From contig CAYXBK010000006.1 of assembly GCA_964463165.1 (NCBI GenBank), positions 124,001 to 188,000 of the forward strand: a stretch of DNA of 64,000 nt, given 5' to 3'. The position numbers and the translations under genes were made by a program. Positions 54,691-62,616 of the stretch are shown piece by piece (positions within the stretch are counted from its first letter, which is position 1; every line of letters starts with the position of its first letter). Below the pieces are notes generated by a model. The model saw only the letters and a program-made list of their open reading frames with translations, ran no database searches and was not told where the DNA came from. Source of the stretch: UBA7236 sp964463165. Lineage in GTDB: Bacteria > Bacteroidota > Bacteroidia > Chitinophagales > BACL12.

Positions 54691-55443
54691 ATGAAAATGA
54701 AACAAGTTTTTTTCCTTTGCCTCACATTCCTTCTGAGTTCCACACTATTCGTTGCCTGCAAACATTTACCGGTTGATATTCCGATCACCGATAATGGAAA
54801 CAACAACAATAATGGTGGCGGGGGCGGTGGTGGTGGAGATACCCTATCATACGGAATCCCTTGTGATCCGGATACGGTGTATTTTCAAAACATGATTTTA
54901 CCACTGATCCTCAGCAATTGTGCGATCTCCGGTTGTCATGATGCCGAAACGCATGAAGAAGGACTCAATATGAGCACCTATGCAGGAATTATGGACGATC
55001 ACGATGAATTGATCGACCCGGGAAATGCGAACAACAGTAAATTATACGAACAATTATTTGAAAGCGGTGAAGACAGAATGCCACCATCACCCTATGCACC
55101 TTTAACCGCGGCTGAAAAAGAAATGATTTATACATGGATCGAACAGGGTGCACTTGATAATTATTGTGAAGATTGCGACACTACAGAAGTAACATATGCG
55201 GCTACCATCGCACCGTTGATGTCGACCTTTTGCATCGGCTGTCACGATGGTTCCAATGCTTCGACATCTATTGATCTGACTGACTACAGTGGCGTATCAA
55301 CCGCTGCAGACAACGGGTCACTTTATGGCAGCGTGAGTCATGCTGCCGGTTATGAGCCCATGCCTTTCGGCGGATCATGGTTACCTGATTGTCAGATCGA
55401 ACAAATTCGTATTTGGGTGGAAGCAGGTTTCCCAAATGATTAA
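54691..55443 (+). CDS. Di-haem c-type cytochrome lipoprotein with one CX4CH motif
   Basis: The 250-residue lipoprotein has lipobox FVAC (Cys23) and a linker with five Asn and eight Gly in a row. Two cytochrome-like domains follow. Domain 1 has C77-AISG-C82-H83, four residues between the cysteines, with candidate axial Met130 in RMPPSP. Domain 2 has a normal C181-IG-C184-H185 with Met224 in PMPFGG. Each domain ends in an amphipathic helix (MIYTWIEQGA, IRIWVEAGF). It is probably anchored at the outer membrane as an electron carrier. It precedes two relatives and a beta-barrel, with 194 bp to the next gene. Confidence 0.8.
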   Translation: MKMKQVFFLCLTFLLSSTLFVACKHLPVDIPITDNGNNNNNGGGGGGGGDTLSYGIPCDPDTVYFQNMILPLILSNCAISGCHDAETHEEGLNMSTYAGIMDDHDELIDPGNANNSKLYEQLFESGEDRMPPSPYAPLTAAEKEMIYTWIEQGALDNYCEDCDTTEVTYAATIAPLMSTFCIGCHDGSNASTSIDLTDYSGVSTAADNGSLYGSVSHAAGYEPMPFGGSWLPDCQIEQIRIWVEAGFPND

Positions 55444-55637
55444 ACCCTCCATTCTGAAATATTTATGATTCGGGATTGTATTTAAGCGAAGGCAATTCAT
55501 TTACACACACATAATTTTTAATTAGTTCATTTAAACCGTGCATTTCAGGATGATTTAAATCCTGACAGCAGGTGTGAAGCATCACTTTTAAAAAGCGAAT
55601 TGGATGAGAAATTTGTATGTAACCAAACATGTAGATT

Positions 55638-56336
55638 ATGAAATTCCAAAGAGTATTATGGATCGTGGCCGGTGGGATGTTATTTGCATTTGCTTCGTGC
55701 CGGCATAATCCGTTGATCGATCTGACAGATCCCACTGTTACAGATAATTGTGATCCGGATACAGTATATTTTGTAAATGATATATCTCCGCTTATTATTT
55801 CAAATTGTGCGAAAAGCGGATGTCATACAGGATCGGGTGGTGAGGAAGAAGTAGAAGATTTAAGTTCTTATGATGCGATTATGAACAGCGGTTATGTAAA
55901 TCCGTTTCATTCAGGCAGCAGCAAAATGATTGAAGCTGTTACAAGTGGCGGAGGAGAAGACAAAATGCCGCCATCACCAAATGCACCTTTAAGTTCTGAT
56001 CAGATTGCCATGTTAAAAAAATGGATCGATCAGGGTGCACGAAATAATGAATGTTCGGGTGGTGCATGTGATACTGTAAATGTTACGTATTCAGTGACAA
56101 TTACAGGCATTATGGATACCTATTGCAATGGTTGCCACAGCGGTGGCTCTGCATCAGGCGGTATTAATTTAACTTCGTATTCCGGAGTAGCTGCTGTTGC
56201 TGCAAATGGAAAATTAATGGGTTCCGTAAATCATGCATCAGGTTATGTTGCGATGCCTTACGGCGGAAGCTGGTTACCTGATTGCAAAATTGATGAATTG
56301 AGAATCTGGGTTGAAAATAATTATCCGAATAATTAA
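55638..56336 (+). CDS. Di-haem c-type cytochrome lipoprotein, paralogue with CX4CH motif
   Basis: The 232-residue lipoprotein (lipobox FASC, Cys21) has the same two-domain plan as the previous gene, without the poly-Asn/Gly linker. Domain 1 carries C57-AKSG-C62-H63 and Met110 in KMPPSP. Domain 2 carries C163-NG-C166-H167 and Met206 in AMPYGG. The CDPDTVYF stretch before domain 1 is shared with its neighbour. It lies 7 bp before the next lipoprotein gene and belongs to the same operon. An imperfect palindrome (CAGGAT-N7-ATCCTG, 55546-55564) precedes it. Confidence 0.8.
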   Translation: MKFQRVLWIVAGGMLFAFASCRHNPLIDLTDPTVTDNCDPDTVYFVNDISPLIISNCAKSGCHTGSGGEEEVEDLSSYDAIMNSGYVNPFHSGSSKMIEAVTSGGGEDKMPPSPNAPLSSDQIAMLKKWIDQGARNNECSGGACDTVNVTYSVTITGIMDTYCNGCHSGGSASGGINLTSYSGVAAVAANGKLMGSVNHASGYVAMPYGGSWLPDCKIDELRIWVENNYPNN

Positions 56337-56343
56337 TTGAAAT

Positions 56344-56760
56344 ATGAAAATGAATATGAAAAATATTGCCGGTGTATCGATAGGCTTGTTAATCGTGAGT
56401 GGATTTTTTTCTTCCTGTTATTATGATAGTAAAGAAGAATTATTCGGCAATGTTGCAACATGCGATACCGTTGCAGTTTCCTATGTGGATGATATATTGC
56501 CAATACTTACAAGTCAGTGTTATTTATGTCATAGCACCACTGCCGCTCCGATAGTGGGTGGCGACAATGATATGGAAGGTTATGATAAATTAATGGGGTT
56601 TGTTGTTGCAGGTGATCCTGAAAATAGTTTATTTTATGCCTCAGTTGCATGGCTGACAGGAGCAGTACCAATGCCGCGGCCTACGGGCAGCAGTCAATTG
56701 AGTGATTGTGAACTGTCGTTAATTCGCAACTGGATTATTCAGGGCGCTACCAACAACTAA
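56344..56760 (+). CDS. Single-domain c-type cytochrome lipoprotein
   Basis: The 138-residue lipoprotein (lipobox FSSC, Cys25) has one cytochrome-like domain with a regular C59-YL-C62-H63 motif, a candidate axial methionine in AVPMPRPTG and a terminal helix (IRNWIIQGATNN). It is related to the domains of the two preceding proteins and the one at 12483. It is 10 bp upstream of the beta-barrel gene, so both should be produced together. Confidence 0.8.
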   Translation: MKMNMKNIAGVSIGLLIVSGFFSSCYYDSKEELFGNVATCDTVAVSYVDDILPILTSQCYLCHSTTAAPIVGGDNDMEGYDKLMGFVVAGDPENSLFYASVAWLTGAVPMPRPTGSSQLSDCELSLIRNWIIQGATNN

Positions 56761-56770
56761 ACCATTAACT

Positions 56771-57652
56771 ATGAAAAAAATTTTAACGGCATTTTGTGCA
56801 TGTCTGTTTTCTGTTTCTTTATTTTCACAAAATACAACCTATGCAACCGAAACTTTCAGAGATACACGGGTAATTAACGGACAAAGTTCAGAAACAAGCG
56901 TGCAGGGGCAGATGAAATTTATTATTTCGCATCGCTTTGGAGATATTTATGAAAAAAATGCATACAGTGTTTTATATAATTTTTTCGGATTCAGCGGCGG
57001 AGCAAATATGCGGATCGGCCTTGATTATGGAATTACAAACTGGCTCGAAGTTGGAGCTGGAAGAAGCAATCTCGATAAAACATACGACGGGTTTGTAAAA
57101 GCAAAACTGCTGAAACAAAGCAGTGGCGATAAAAATTTTCCATTTACACTTACACTTTGTTCGGGTATGTCGGTAATAACCGATACAACCAGTGATCTCG
57201 TGGATCCGTATTTTGCAGATGGCTTCGGTTTTTCAAATCAATTAATTCTCGCCCGTAAATTCAATGATGCATTTTCTTTTCAATTGATGCCTACGCATAT
57301 TCACCGCAACCTTGTTGACCTGAACAGCGATCCGAATGATGTGATCGCAATTGGTGCCGCAACAAAAATTCGTATTTCGAAAAGCGTGGATTTTACAGCA
57401 GAATATTATTATACACTTCCCGATCAATTGCCAACAGGGTATGACAACAGCCTTGCAATTGGTGTGGACCTGATCACGAAAGGACACGTATTTCAATTAC
57501 AATTCACAAATTCTCCCTATTTAATTCCGGAACATTTTATCGGGAAAACACAGGGAAGCATTGTTGAAAATGTGGACGGAAAAACCGAAATAAATATTCG
57601 GTTCGGATTTAATATTACCAGAACATTTAAAATTGCGGGAAGGCAGTATTGA
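56771..57652 (+). CDS. DUF5777 outer-membrane beta-barrel protein
   Basis: The 293-residue protein has a signal peptide ending near LFSQ and a chain of alternating strands typical of an outer-membrane barrel. The DUF5777 features are the N-terminal segment TFRDTRVINGQSSET, the HRFGDIYEK block and the C-terminal EINIRFGFNITRTFKI. It directly follows three c-type lipoproteins, so it may be their outer-membrane partner, comparable in layout to porin-cytochrome conduits. No haem motif is present in it. A strong terminator at 57677 ends the operon. Confidence 0.82.
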   Translation: MKKILTAFCACLFSVSLFSQNTTYATETFRDTRVINGQSSETSVQGQMKFIISHRFGDIYEKNAYSVLYNFFGFSGGANMRIGLDYGITNWLEVGAGRSNLDKTYDGFVKAKLLKQSSGDKNFPFTLTLCSGMSVITDTTSDLVDPYFADGFGFSNQLILARKFNDAFSFQLMPTHIHRNLVDLNSDPNDVIAIGAATKIRISKSVDFTAEYYYTLPDQLPTGYDNSLAIGVDLITKGHVFQLQFTNSPYLIPEHFIGKTQGSIVENVDGKTEINIRFGFNITRTFKIAGRQY

Positions 57653-57676
57653 AAGGAGAAAGGAAAGAGAAAATAT

Positions 57677-57713
57677 AAAAAAGGGTGAATGCAAAATGCA
57701 TTCACCCTTTTTT
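57677..57713 (+). terminator. Intrinsic terminator of the cytochrome-barrel operon
   Basis: A perfect 17-bp stem (AAAAAAGGGTGAATGCA and complement) with an AAA loop ends in eight T. The A-run on the other side allows it to act for the convergent gene too. Confidence 0.9.
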
Positions 57714-57751
57714 TTCGGAAATTAATTCACAAACGCCTGTCTCCTTTCTCC

Positions 57752-58531
57752 TTACTTCACATTATGTGCAATAATTTTTAATTCCTCATCAAATTTCGGC
57801 TGGAAAAAATCGATCTGATTTGAGAGCGTCATTCCGCTATGTGTTGTTGAGCAAACAACAGAATACAGATTTCCATGTCCCGCTTCTTCATGATCATCAT
57901 TTAAATATGCAACACATGCATCATCATTGATCTGCATGTCTGTTATGGGGCCCGCAGAATTTTCAACAAATACATAAAAATTATTCCATTCATCAGCTGT
58001 ATGTTTTGACGTGCCGGAATAACCGATATAGGTCATTGCTTTTGCATGATCGCCGTTTTTTAATGCATTGAGATATTCTGTTGCAAGGCCTTTTGCTTTA
58101 GCAAGCTCATCCTGAAATTTAGCTTCCTTGATTGATGGTGAATAAACAAATACTTTGAAATCTTCCCCGAGGCTTACGATCGTTAGTGAATCGATACTTT
58201 TTCCATGTTCATAATCTACATGATAGGCAACCTTCACAGTGGATTTTCCATTTTCTTTCGAAACATCGAAGCCGCTTGAACTTTTATAGCCTGTTACATT
58301 ACCCATGGTATTCAGGTTTTGGGTGAACAGATCCTGCCAGGCCTGGCTGGTCATCGTTTCATCCGTTCCGCAATATGAAGCGGCTGTGGCCACATCGCCT
58401 GATTTTAATGCGTCATAAAATTTTGCAGCAACATCTTTTGCAGCACTATTATCTGAAGCCAGCCCGCAGCCGGCAACCAGGGTTGAAATAAACAATACAA
58501 TTATTCCGATTGGTTTTAGTGAATTTCTCAT
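57752..58531 (-). CDS. Lipoprotein with two NTF2-like (DUF4878-type) domains
   Basis: The 259-residue lipoprotein (lipobox LVAGC, Cys22) has two similar domains, each starting with a helix of the type VAAKFYDALKSGDVATAASYC or LATEYLNALKNGDHAKAMTYI, then a curved beta-sheet. This is the NTF2-like pattern of DUF4878 lipoproteins. No catalytic residues stand out. It is convergent with the cytochrome-barrel operon and shares the terminator region. Function unknown. Confidence 0.75.
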   Translation of the reverse strand: MRNSLKPIGIIVLFISTLVAGCGLASDNSAAKDVAAKFYDALKSGDVATAASYCGTDETMTSQAWQDLFTQNLNTMGNVTGYKSSSGFDVSKENGKSTVKVAYHVDYEHGKSIDSLTIVSLGEDFKVFVYSPSIKEAKFQDELAKAKGLATEYLNALKNGDHAKAMTYIGYSGTSKHTADEWNNFYVFVENSAGPITDMQINDDACVAYLNDDHEEAGHGNLYSVVCSTTHSGMTLSNQIDFFQPKFDEELKIIAHNVK

Positions 58532-58595
58532 ATGTTGGATTTTTAAAGTGAAACTGCAATAAAAATAGAATAAAAAATTAAATCGCTAAAAAAAA

Positions 58596-58627
58596 TTTGC
58601 AGCGTTTATTCTGAAATGATATATTTG
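58596..58627 (+). promoter_or_regulatory. Strong Bacteroidota-type promoter
   Basis: TTTG (58596-58599) and TATATTTG (58620-58627) with 20 bp between them match the consensus exactly. Transcription would begin around 58633 and run into the terminator at 58703. Confidence 0.65.
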
Positions 58628-58632
58628 CACCG

Positions 58633-58725
58633 TAATGAAAAATCCGCAGACAAATTCATCTGACCAGTAACGGAAATAAATAATTCTTCCAAATTATATA
58701 TGCCCGGTTACTGACCGGGTTTTTT
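58633..58725 (+). ncRNA. Candidate leader or small RNA, and hairpins in the 58532-58909 gap
   Basis: The promoter above feeds a transcript of about 93 nt ending in a terminator (CCCGGT-TACTG-ACCGGG plus six T, 58703-58725). It holds an 11-codon reading frame (58635-58670, KNPQTNSSDQ after Met). The segment CAGTAAC near 58664 is complementary to GTTACTG within the terminator hairpin, so an antiterminator is possible. Downstream lie a 23-codon frame (58742-58813) and a 9-bp hairpin (58838-58846/58856-58864, ATACCCGGC/GCCGGGTAT) 53 bp before the methionine-rich ORF. This could be an attenuated leader or an independent small RNA. No Rfam family is recognised. Confidence 0.4.
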
Positions 58726-58916
58726 ATTTTAATAATCTGATATGAAAGAAATAAAACTATTGAAAGATAATGCGATGTCTGTTTCCGGAATAAGAAGCAC
58801 GACATTCCTGTAGCCGATTAGATTTCCTCACCGAAATATACCCGGCTCACGGAAGGCCGGGTATGCAAATTTGCACCCAGCCATCAGAATATTTTTTCAC
58901 TTTAAACTGATGCGCT

Positions 58917-59435
58917 ATGAAAATGACTTTAAACGTAATGATGATGATTTTGACATTGATCATGAAAGCAATGAGCGGCACCGTAAAAATGGTTGTTGAT
59001 ATGATTGAAATGGTAAATGATATGAACGGCCTGATCAAAACTGCTAAAAATAAAAAAGGATTGATCAAAATGCTGATGATCGTTTTAATCATGAAAGTAA
59101 TGGATGTTATGATCAGCAACACTGTGCATGCATTAACCGATCTGGTAAAGATGATAACCAAAATAATGAATGCTACCGATATGATTCAGATTATTGAGTG
59201 CATGACAGGCATGGTTGTTACCTTGATCATTGCTATGATGGATGTAATGAAAAACACATCTGTTAAAATCGGAAACAGGATAACCCGAATTGTTTTTTCT
59301 ATTTTAATAAACGGAAAAACAAGAACCGGAAGGAAAGCGCTGCGGACAATCAAAATAACAGATGGCGGCGAAGCACGGTTACACAGTTCAATTCGATTTC
59401 TAACGAATTTCCAAACCGTTCCTCTATACTGTTAG
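58917..59435 (+). CDS. Unusual methionine-rich ORF of unknown function
   Basis: The 172-residue frame contains 24 methionines in its first 112 residues, arranged in hydrophobic amphipathic stretches such as LNVMMMILTLIMKAM and MLMIVLIMKVMDVMIS. A two-copy repeat is suggested (about 8-45 and 50-110). The last 55 residues are basic and ordinary. The stop lies 5 bp before a terminator hairpin, and a strong promoter with a leader lies upstream, which supports a real transcription unit. Against it, the composition is atypical and a 29-codon hydrophilic frame (58910-58999) overlaps the start out of frame. If translated, it would be a membrane-active or metal-binding helical protein. Confidence 0.45.
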   Translation: MKMTLNVMMMILTLIMKAMSGTVKMVVDMIEMVNDMNGLIKTAKNKKGLIKMLMIVLIMKVMDVMISNTVHALTDLVKMITKIMNATDMIQIIECMTGMVVTLIIAMMDVMKNTSVKIGNRITRIVFSILINGKTRTGRKALRTIKITDGGEARLHSSIRFLTNFQTVPLYC

Positions 59436-59439
59436 ATGC

Positions 59440-59468
59440 AATACCGGGCAAAATTGTCCGGTATTTTT
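59440..59468 (+). terminator. Intrinsic terminator after the methionine-rich ORF
   Basis: AATACCGG/CCGGTATT (8 bp, extendable over a G-U pair) with a 10-base loop is followed by seven T. Confidence 0.85.
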
Positions 59469-59511
59469 TTATGCGCAAAATAACCTTTCTTTGTACCATA
59501 AACCTGTAAAC

Positions 59512-59931
59512 ATGGAAAACACATTTTCACCTGCAAATGAAAAAGAAGCCTGGATCGGAATTTTATTCGCCTGCATCAGTTCTGATAAACGGCTGCCTGA
59601 ACAGGAAACAGAAACGCTCGCCCATTTATTATTGATTAAAGAAATGTTCAAGAGCAGTGAAGTGTTAACAATTTACCGCGACTGTATGCTTGCCCACAGT
59701 AAACTCGGCAGCAAAGGATTAATTGATACGTGTATCCCGAAAGTGGAGGAACAAAATAAGCCGACTTTATTTGCCATGGCCGCAGATCTTATGTTGTCGG
59801 ATGGAAATATGCAGGCGGAAGAAAAAGATATTCTTGACTATTTATCTTTCGGGCTTTCACTCAATTTTGATTTGAAGCAAAAAATTATTGATGTGATTTT
59901 GATAAAGAACAAAGGAAACCGGGTGATCTGA
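59512..59931 (+). CDS. TerB-like helical protein
   Basis: The 139-residue all-helical protein resembles the tellurite-resistance TerB family: two helical pairs with acidic motifs, ACISSDKRLPEQETETL and AADLMLSDGNMQAEEKDILDYL, where the DG-plus-acidic pattern could bind a metal. It has no signal peptide, so it is cytoplasmic. The ATG at 59512 is preferred to a TTG seven codons upstream. No other ter gene is nearby, so a tellurite role is not implied. Confidence 0.75.
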   Translation: MENTFSPANEKEAWIGILFACISSDKRLPEQETETLAHLLLIKEMFKSSEVLTIYRDCMLAHSKLGSKGLIDTCIPKVEEQNKPTLFAMAADLMLSDGNMQAEEKDILDYLSFGLSLNFDLKQKIIDVILIKNKGNRVI

Positions 59932-60044
59932 TTTTGAATTTACGTTTTGCAATTTACGCAGAGCGATTTTGGATTTGGAAATTAATAAAATCTCCCTCGA
60001 AATTCTCTCATCTCAATACCCAAATCTCACTGCTAAATACCCTC

Positions 60045-62285
60045 TCACTCCACGATAAATTTCGCTGTCATCTCCCCTCCTGTTCCGTAATTTGCTGAAA
60101 CGATCCGCATAAAATATAAACCGCTTGCAAAATCGGAAATATTAATTTCGGTTGTTGGAGAATTTATTTGTGATGAATAAATCATTTGTCCTTCTAAATC
60201 AGTAATAATGATTGAGGAGTGCGGAGCGATGAGTTGTGAATTGATTTGAATATGTAATTTATCATGTGCAGGATTCGGATAAATTGTAAAGTTTACGGTG
60301 CCGTTCTCCATTGATAATTCTCCTTCTTTACAAGGAACCGATACAAGAATTCCATTTGAATTTTTAAAACAGCCGGTTGCCGTTTTTGTAACACGGCATT
60401 TATAATTTCCTGCAGTTGTTGCTATATAACTTGTTGTGGTTGCGCCTGCAATTGCAGCCACACCTTTATACCATTGGTATGTGCAACCACCAACCGGAGT
60501 TACATTTAACGTTACGCTGCCACCGGCACAAAACGAAGTGGGTCCACCTGCAGAAATAATTGCCGATGGGTTTTTAATCACATTTACAAAAATTCCTGTT
60601 GATGTTAATACGGAGCATGGACTTGTCATTTTACAGGAATAGGTTCCTTTTTGTGTTGCATTATATGTGGCTGCCGTTGCTCCCACAATTGCAACATCAT
60701 TTTTCAACCACTGCAATGTGCCGCCTGAATACGCGGCAGTTAATAATACCCCACCGCCCTGACAAAATTCAGTTGCACCACCGGCAGAAATTGTAATTGA
60801 TTCGATAACACCGTCATCGATCATACCATCGCAATCATCATCCATCACATTGCAAATCTCAGTAACCGGATAACATTCATTTTTCAATTTTACGATCCAG
60901 AAATCCTGCACACCATAATTATTTTCGTTTTTATCTCCGCTTATGGAAGAACCGGATGTGCCGCCGATGGCATTTAATCCGTCATTTAATTCGATCAGAT
61001 CATAACAATATTCAAGTCCCGCACCACCTAATGACCTGTCCCATAAAATATTTCCTGCCGTATCCAGTTTTGTGATCCAGTAATCGAATCCGCCTTTCGA
61101 ATTTGAAGTTTTATCCCCTGAAATATTTGAATCGGAAAAACCACCCACAACAATACTTCCATCCGAATTAATTGAAAGCGCATGACAATAATCAGCACCG
61201 GTACCTCCAATTGTGTTTTGCCATTCAATAAATCCCGAAGCATTTATTTCAAACACCCAATAATCCACGTCTGTTGTTAATCCCGAAATTGTATTTTCTG
61301 TTTTATCTCCTGAAATATTGGAATAAGATTGGGCTGCGATCACCGCACCGCCTGATGGTGTCACTTTCATTTCATATGCAGATTCATTTCTGCTGCCGCC
61401 GATTGTATTTTGCCAGACAATGTCGCCTGAAGAATTTAATTTTAATACCCAAACATCAGTAGCCCCGGCCGGGCCGATATAATTTTCAGTTTTATCAAAT
61501 GAAACTGGTGAATTGGATTCACCGCAAACCAGAAAGCCGCCATCCGGCGTTTCTTCGGCATTAAAACAATAATCAGATTGGGTTCCACCGATCGTATTTT
61601 GCCAAACAATATTTCCGGATGCATTTAATTTTATGATCCAGAAATCGGTGAGCCCTTTCGAGCCTTCTGTTTTATCGCCTGAAATTCCGCTTGCGGAATA
61701 AGCACCAATAATATATCCACCATCGCTTGTATTATTTAAACTTCCCAAATAATCAGACTGCGATCCACCAATTGTATTTTGCCATTCAATATTACCTGTT
61801 GCATCTAATTTTAAAATCCATATATCAATTGAACCCAACCAATTTGCCTCTGTTTTATCGCCGGAGATATTTGAAAAGGAATAACCGCCAATTAAATAGC
61901 CCCCTTCGGGAGTTTGAATAACAGATTCAAGTTTATCGTATTCGGTTCCGCCATAAGTACGCTGCCATTCAATTGCTCCGGTAAAATCAAGTTTCACCAC
62001 CCAATAATCTCCCATTCCTTTTGTATCGTCTGTTTTATTCCCTGAAATTCCTGAATACGTATAGCCGGCAGAAATCAATCCGCCATCTGTTGTCGGGGCC
62101 AATTTATAAACACCGTCGGTAAAAGATCCACCGACTGCCCGCTGCCAGTCAATATTTATGATTTGCGAAAATGTGTTCGCTGCATTAAAACAAATGAAAA
62201 CAACTATCAAGATTTTGGCGCAATGAATTTTTGCAGAGAAGGAATGCGATTTCAATCTCAAATTTTGAAGAATGTGTGTGTGCAT
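60045..62285 (-). CDS. T9SS protein with seven 'SGDKTE' repeats, MopE-like metal motif and Ig-like domains
   Basis: The 746-residue protein has an N-terminal signal region (cleavage near NTFSQ). Seven repeats of about 62 residues follow, each with the pattern W-x-x-T-I/L-GG, then a DGG turn, then SGDKTE and DxWIxKL. Seven copies with this period suggest a seven-bladed beta-propeller. After it come a MopE-type metal-binding motif (NVMDDDCDGMIDDG, encoded at 60811-60855), two Ig-like domains with paired cysteines, and a T9SS sorting domain (YPNPAHDKLHIQIN). Export and surface attachment are predicted. The related gene at 62617 has the same repeats. Confidence 0.85.
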   Translation of the reverse strand: MHTHILQNLRLKSHSFSAKIHCAKILIVVFICFNAANTFSQIINIDWQRAVGGSFTDGVYKLAPTTDGGLISAGYTYSGISGNKTDDTKGMGDYWVVKLDFTGAIEWQRTYGGTEYDKLESVIQTPEGGYLIGGYSFSNISGDKTEANWLGSIDIWILKLDATGNIEWQNTIGGSQSDYLGSLNNTSDGGYIIGAYSASGISGDKTEGSKGLTDFWIIKLNASGNIVWQNTIGGTQSDYCFNAEETPDGGFLVCGESNSPVSFDKTENYIGPAGATDVWVLKLNSSGDIVWQNTIGGSRNESAYEMKVTPSGGAVIAAQSYSNISGDKTENTISGLTTDVDYWVFEINASGFIEWQNTIGGTGADYCHALSINSDGSIVVGGFSDSNISGDKTSNSKGGFDYWITKLDTAGNILWDRSLGGAGLEYCYDLIELNDGLNAIGGTSGSSISGDKNENNYGVQDFWIVKLKNECYPVTEICNVMDDDCDGMIDDGVIESITISAGGATEFCQGGGVLLTAAYSGGTLQWLKNDVAIVGATAATYNATQKGTYSCKMTSPCSVLTSTGIFVNVIKNPSAIISAGGPTSFCAGGSVTLNVTPVGGCTYQWYKGVAAIAGATTTSYIATTAGNYKCRVTKTATGCFKNSNGILVSVPCKEGELSMENGTVNFTIYPNPAHDKLHIQINSQLIAPHSSIIITDLEGQMIYSSQINSPTTEINISDFASGLYFMRIVSANYGTGGEMTAKFIVE

Positions 62286-62616
62286 AATCAATAGTATTTA
62301 AATGATGTATCAGGGCTATTTTAAAACCAAAGCTTCAAAACCGAACTGTCGCCTGCAAGTTCCTGCATTTGTAAATGTCGCCATGGCTTTCTCAGGCCCT
62401 CCTACCAAACTTATAAATTTTATCATTTACTTCCTAAATTTTGGCCGAATTATAAATACACGCTGTGTCCGGACTAATATCTGCAAGGTTCAGGAGATCT
62501 GTGTTCGGGAACGTTTTAAAGCAACAGGCCTCCGAAGGAATGGATCCACCCGGAGAAGGCCGGACCATATACATTCAATTATAATTTGAATTAAACCATT
62601 CAACCAGTTCCTGAAT
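62286..62616 (-). other. Non-coding gap between the two propeller genes
   Basis: This gap of about 330 bp holds no convincing gene. A 95-codon frame on the plus strand (62302-62589) has unusual composition, no conserved motif and no promoter. I see no exact TAnnTTTG element for the downstream minus-strand gene and no strong terminator for the upstream one. Confidence 0.4.

Noticed and set aside
58847..59161. Hydrophobic minus-strand frame of 104 codons
   Set aside because: It is the complement of the methionine-rich plus-strand frame, crosses the 58838-58864 hairpin, and lacks a promoter on its strand.
62302..62589. Plus-strand frame of 95 codons in the gap between the propeller genes
   Set aside because: Composition is not protein-like, there is no motif or promoter, and it lies opposite two minus-strand genes in their shared intergenic region.
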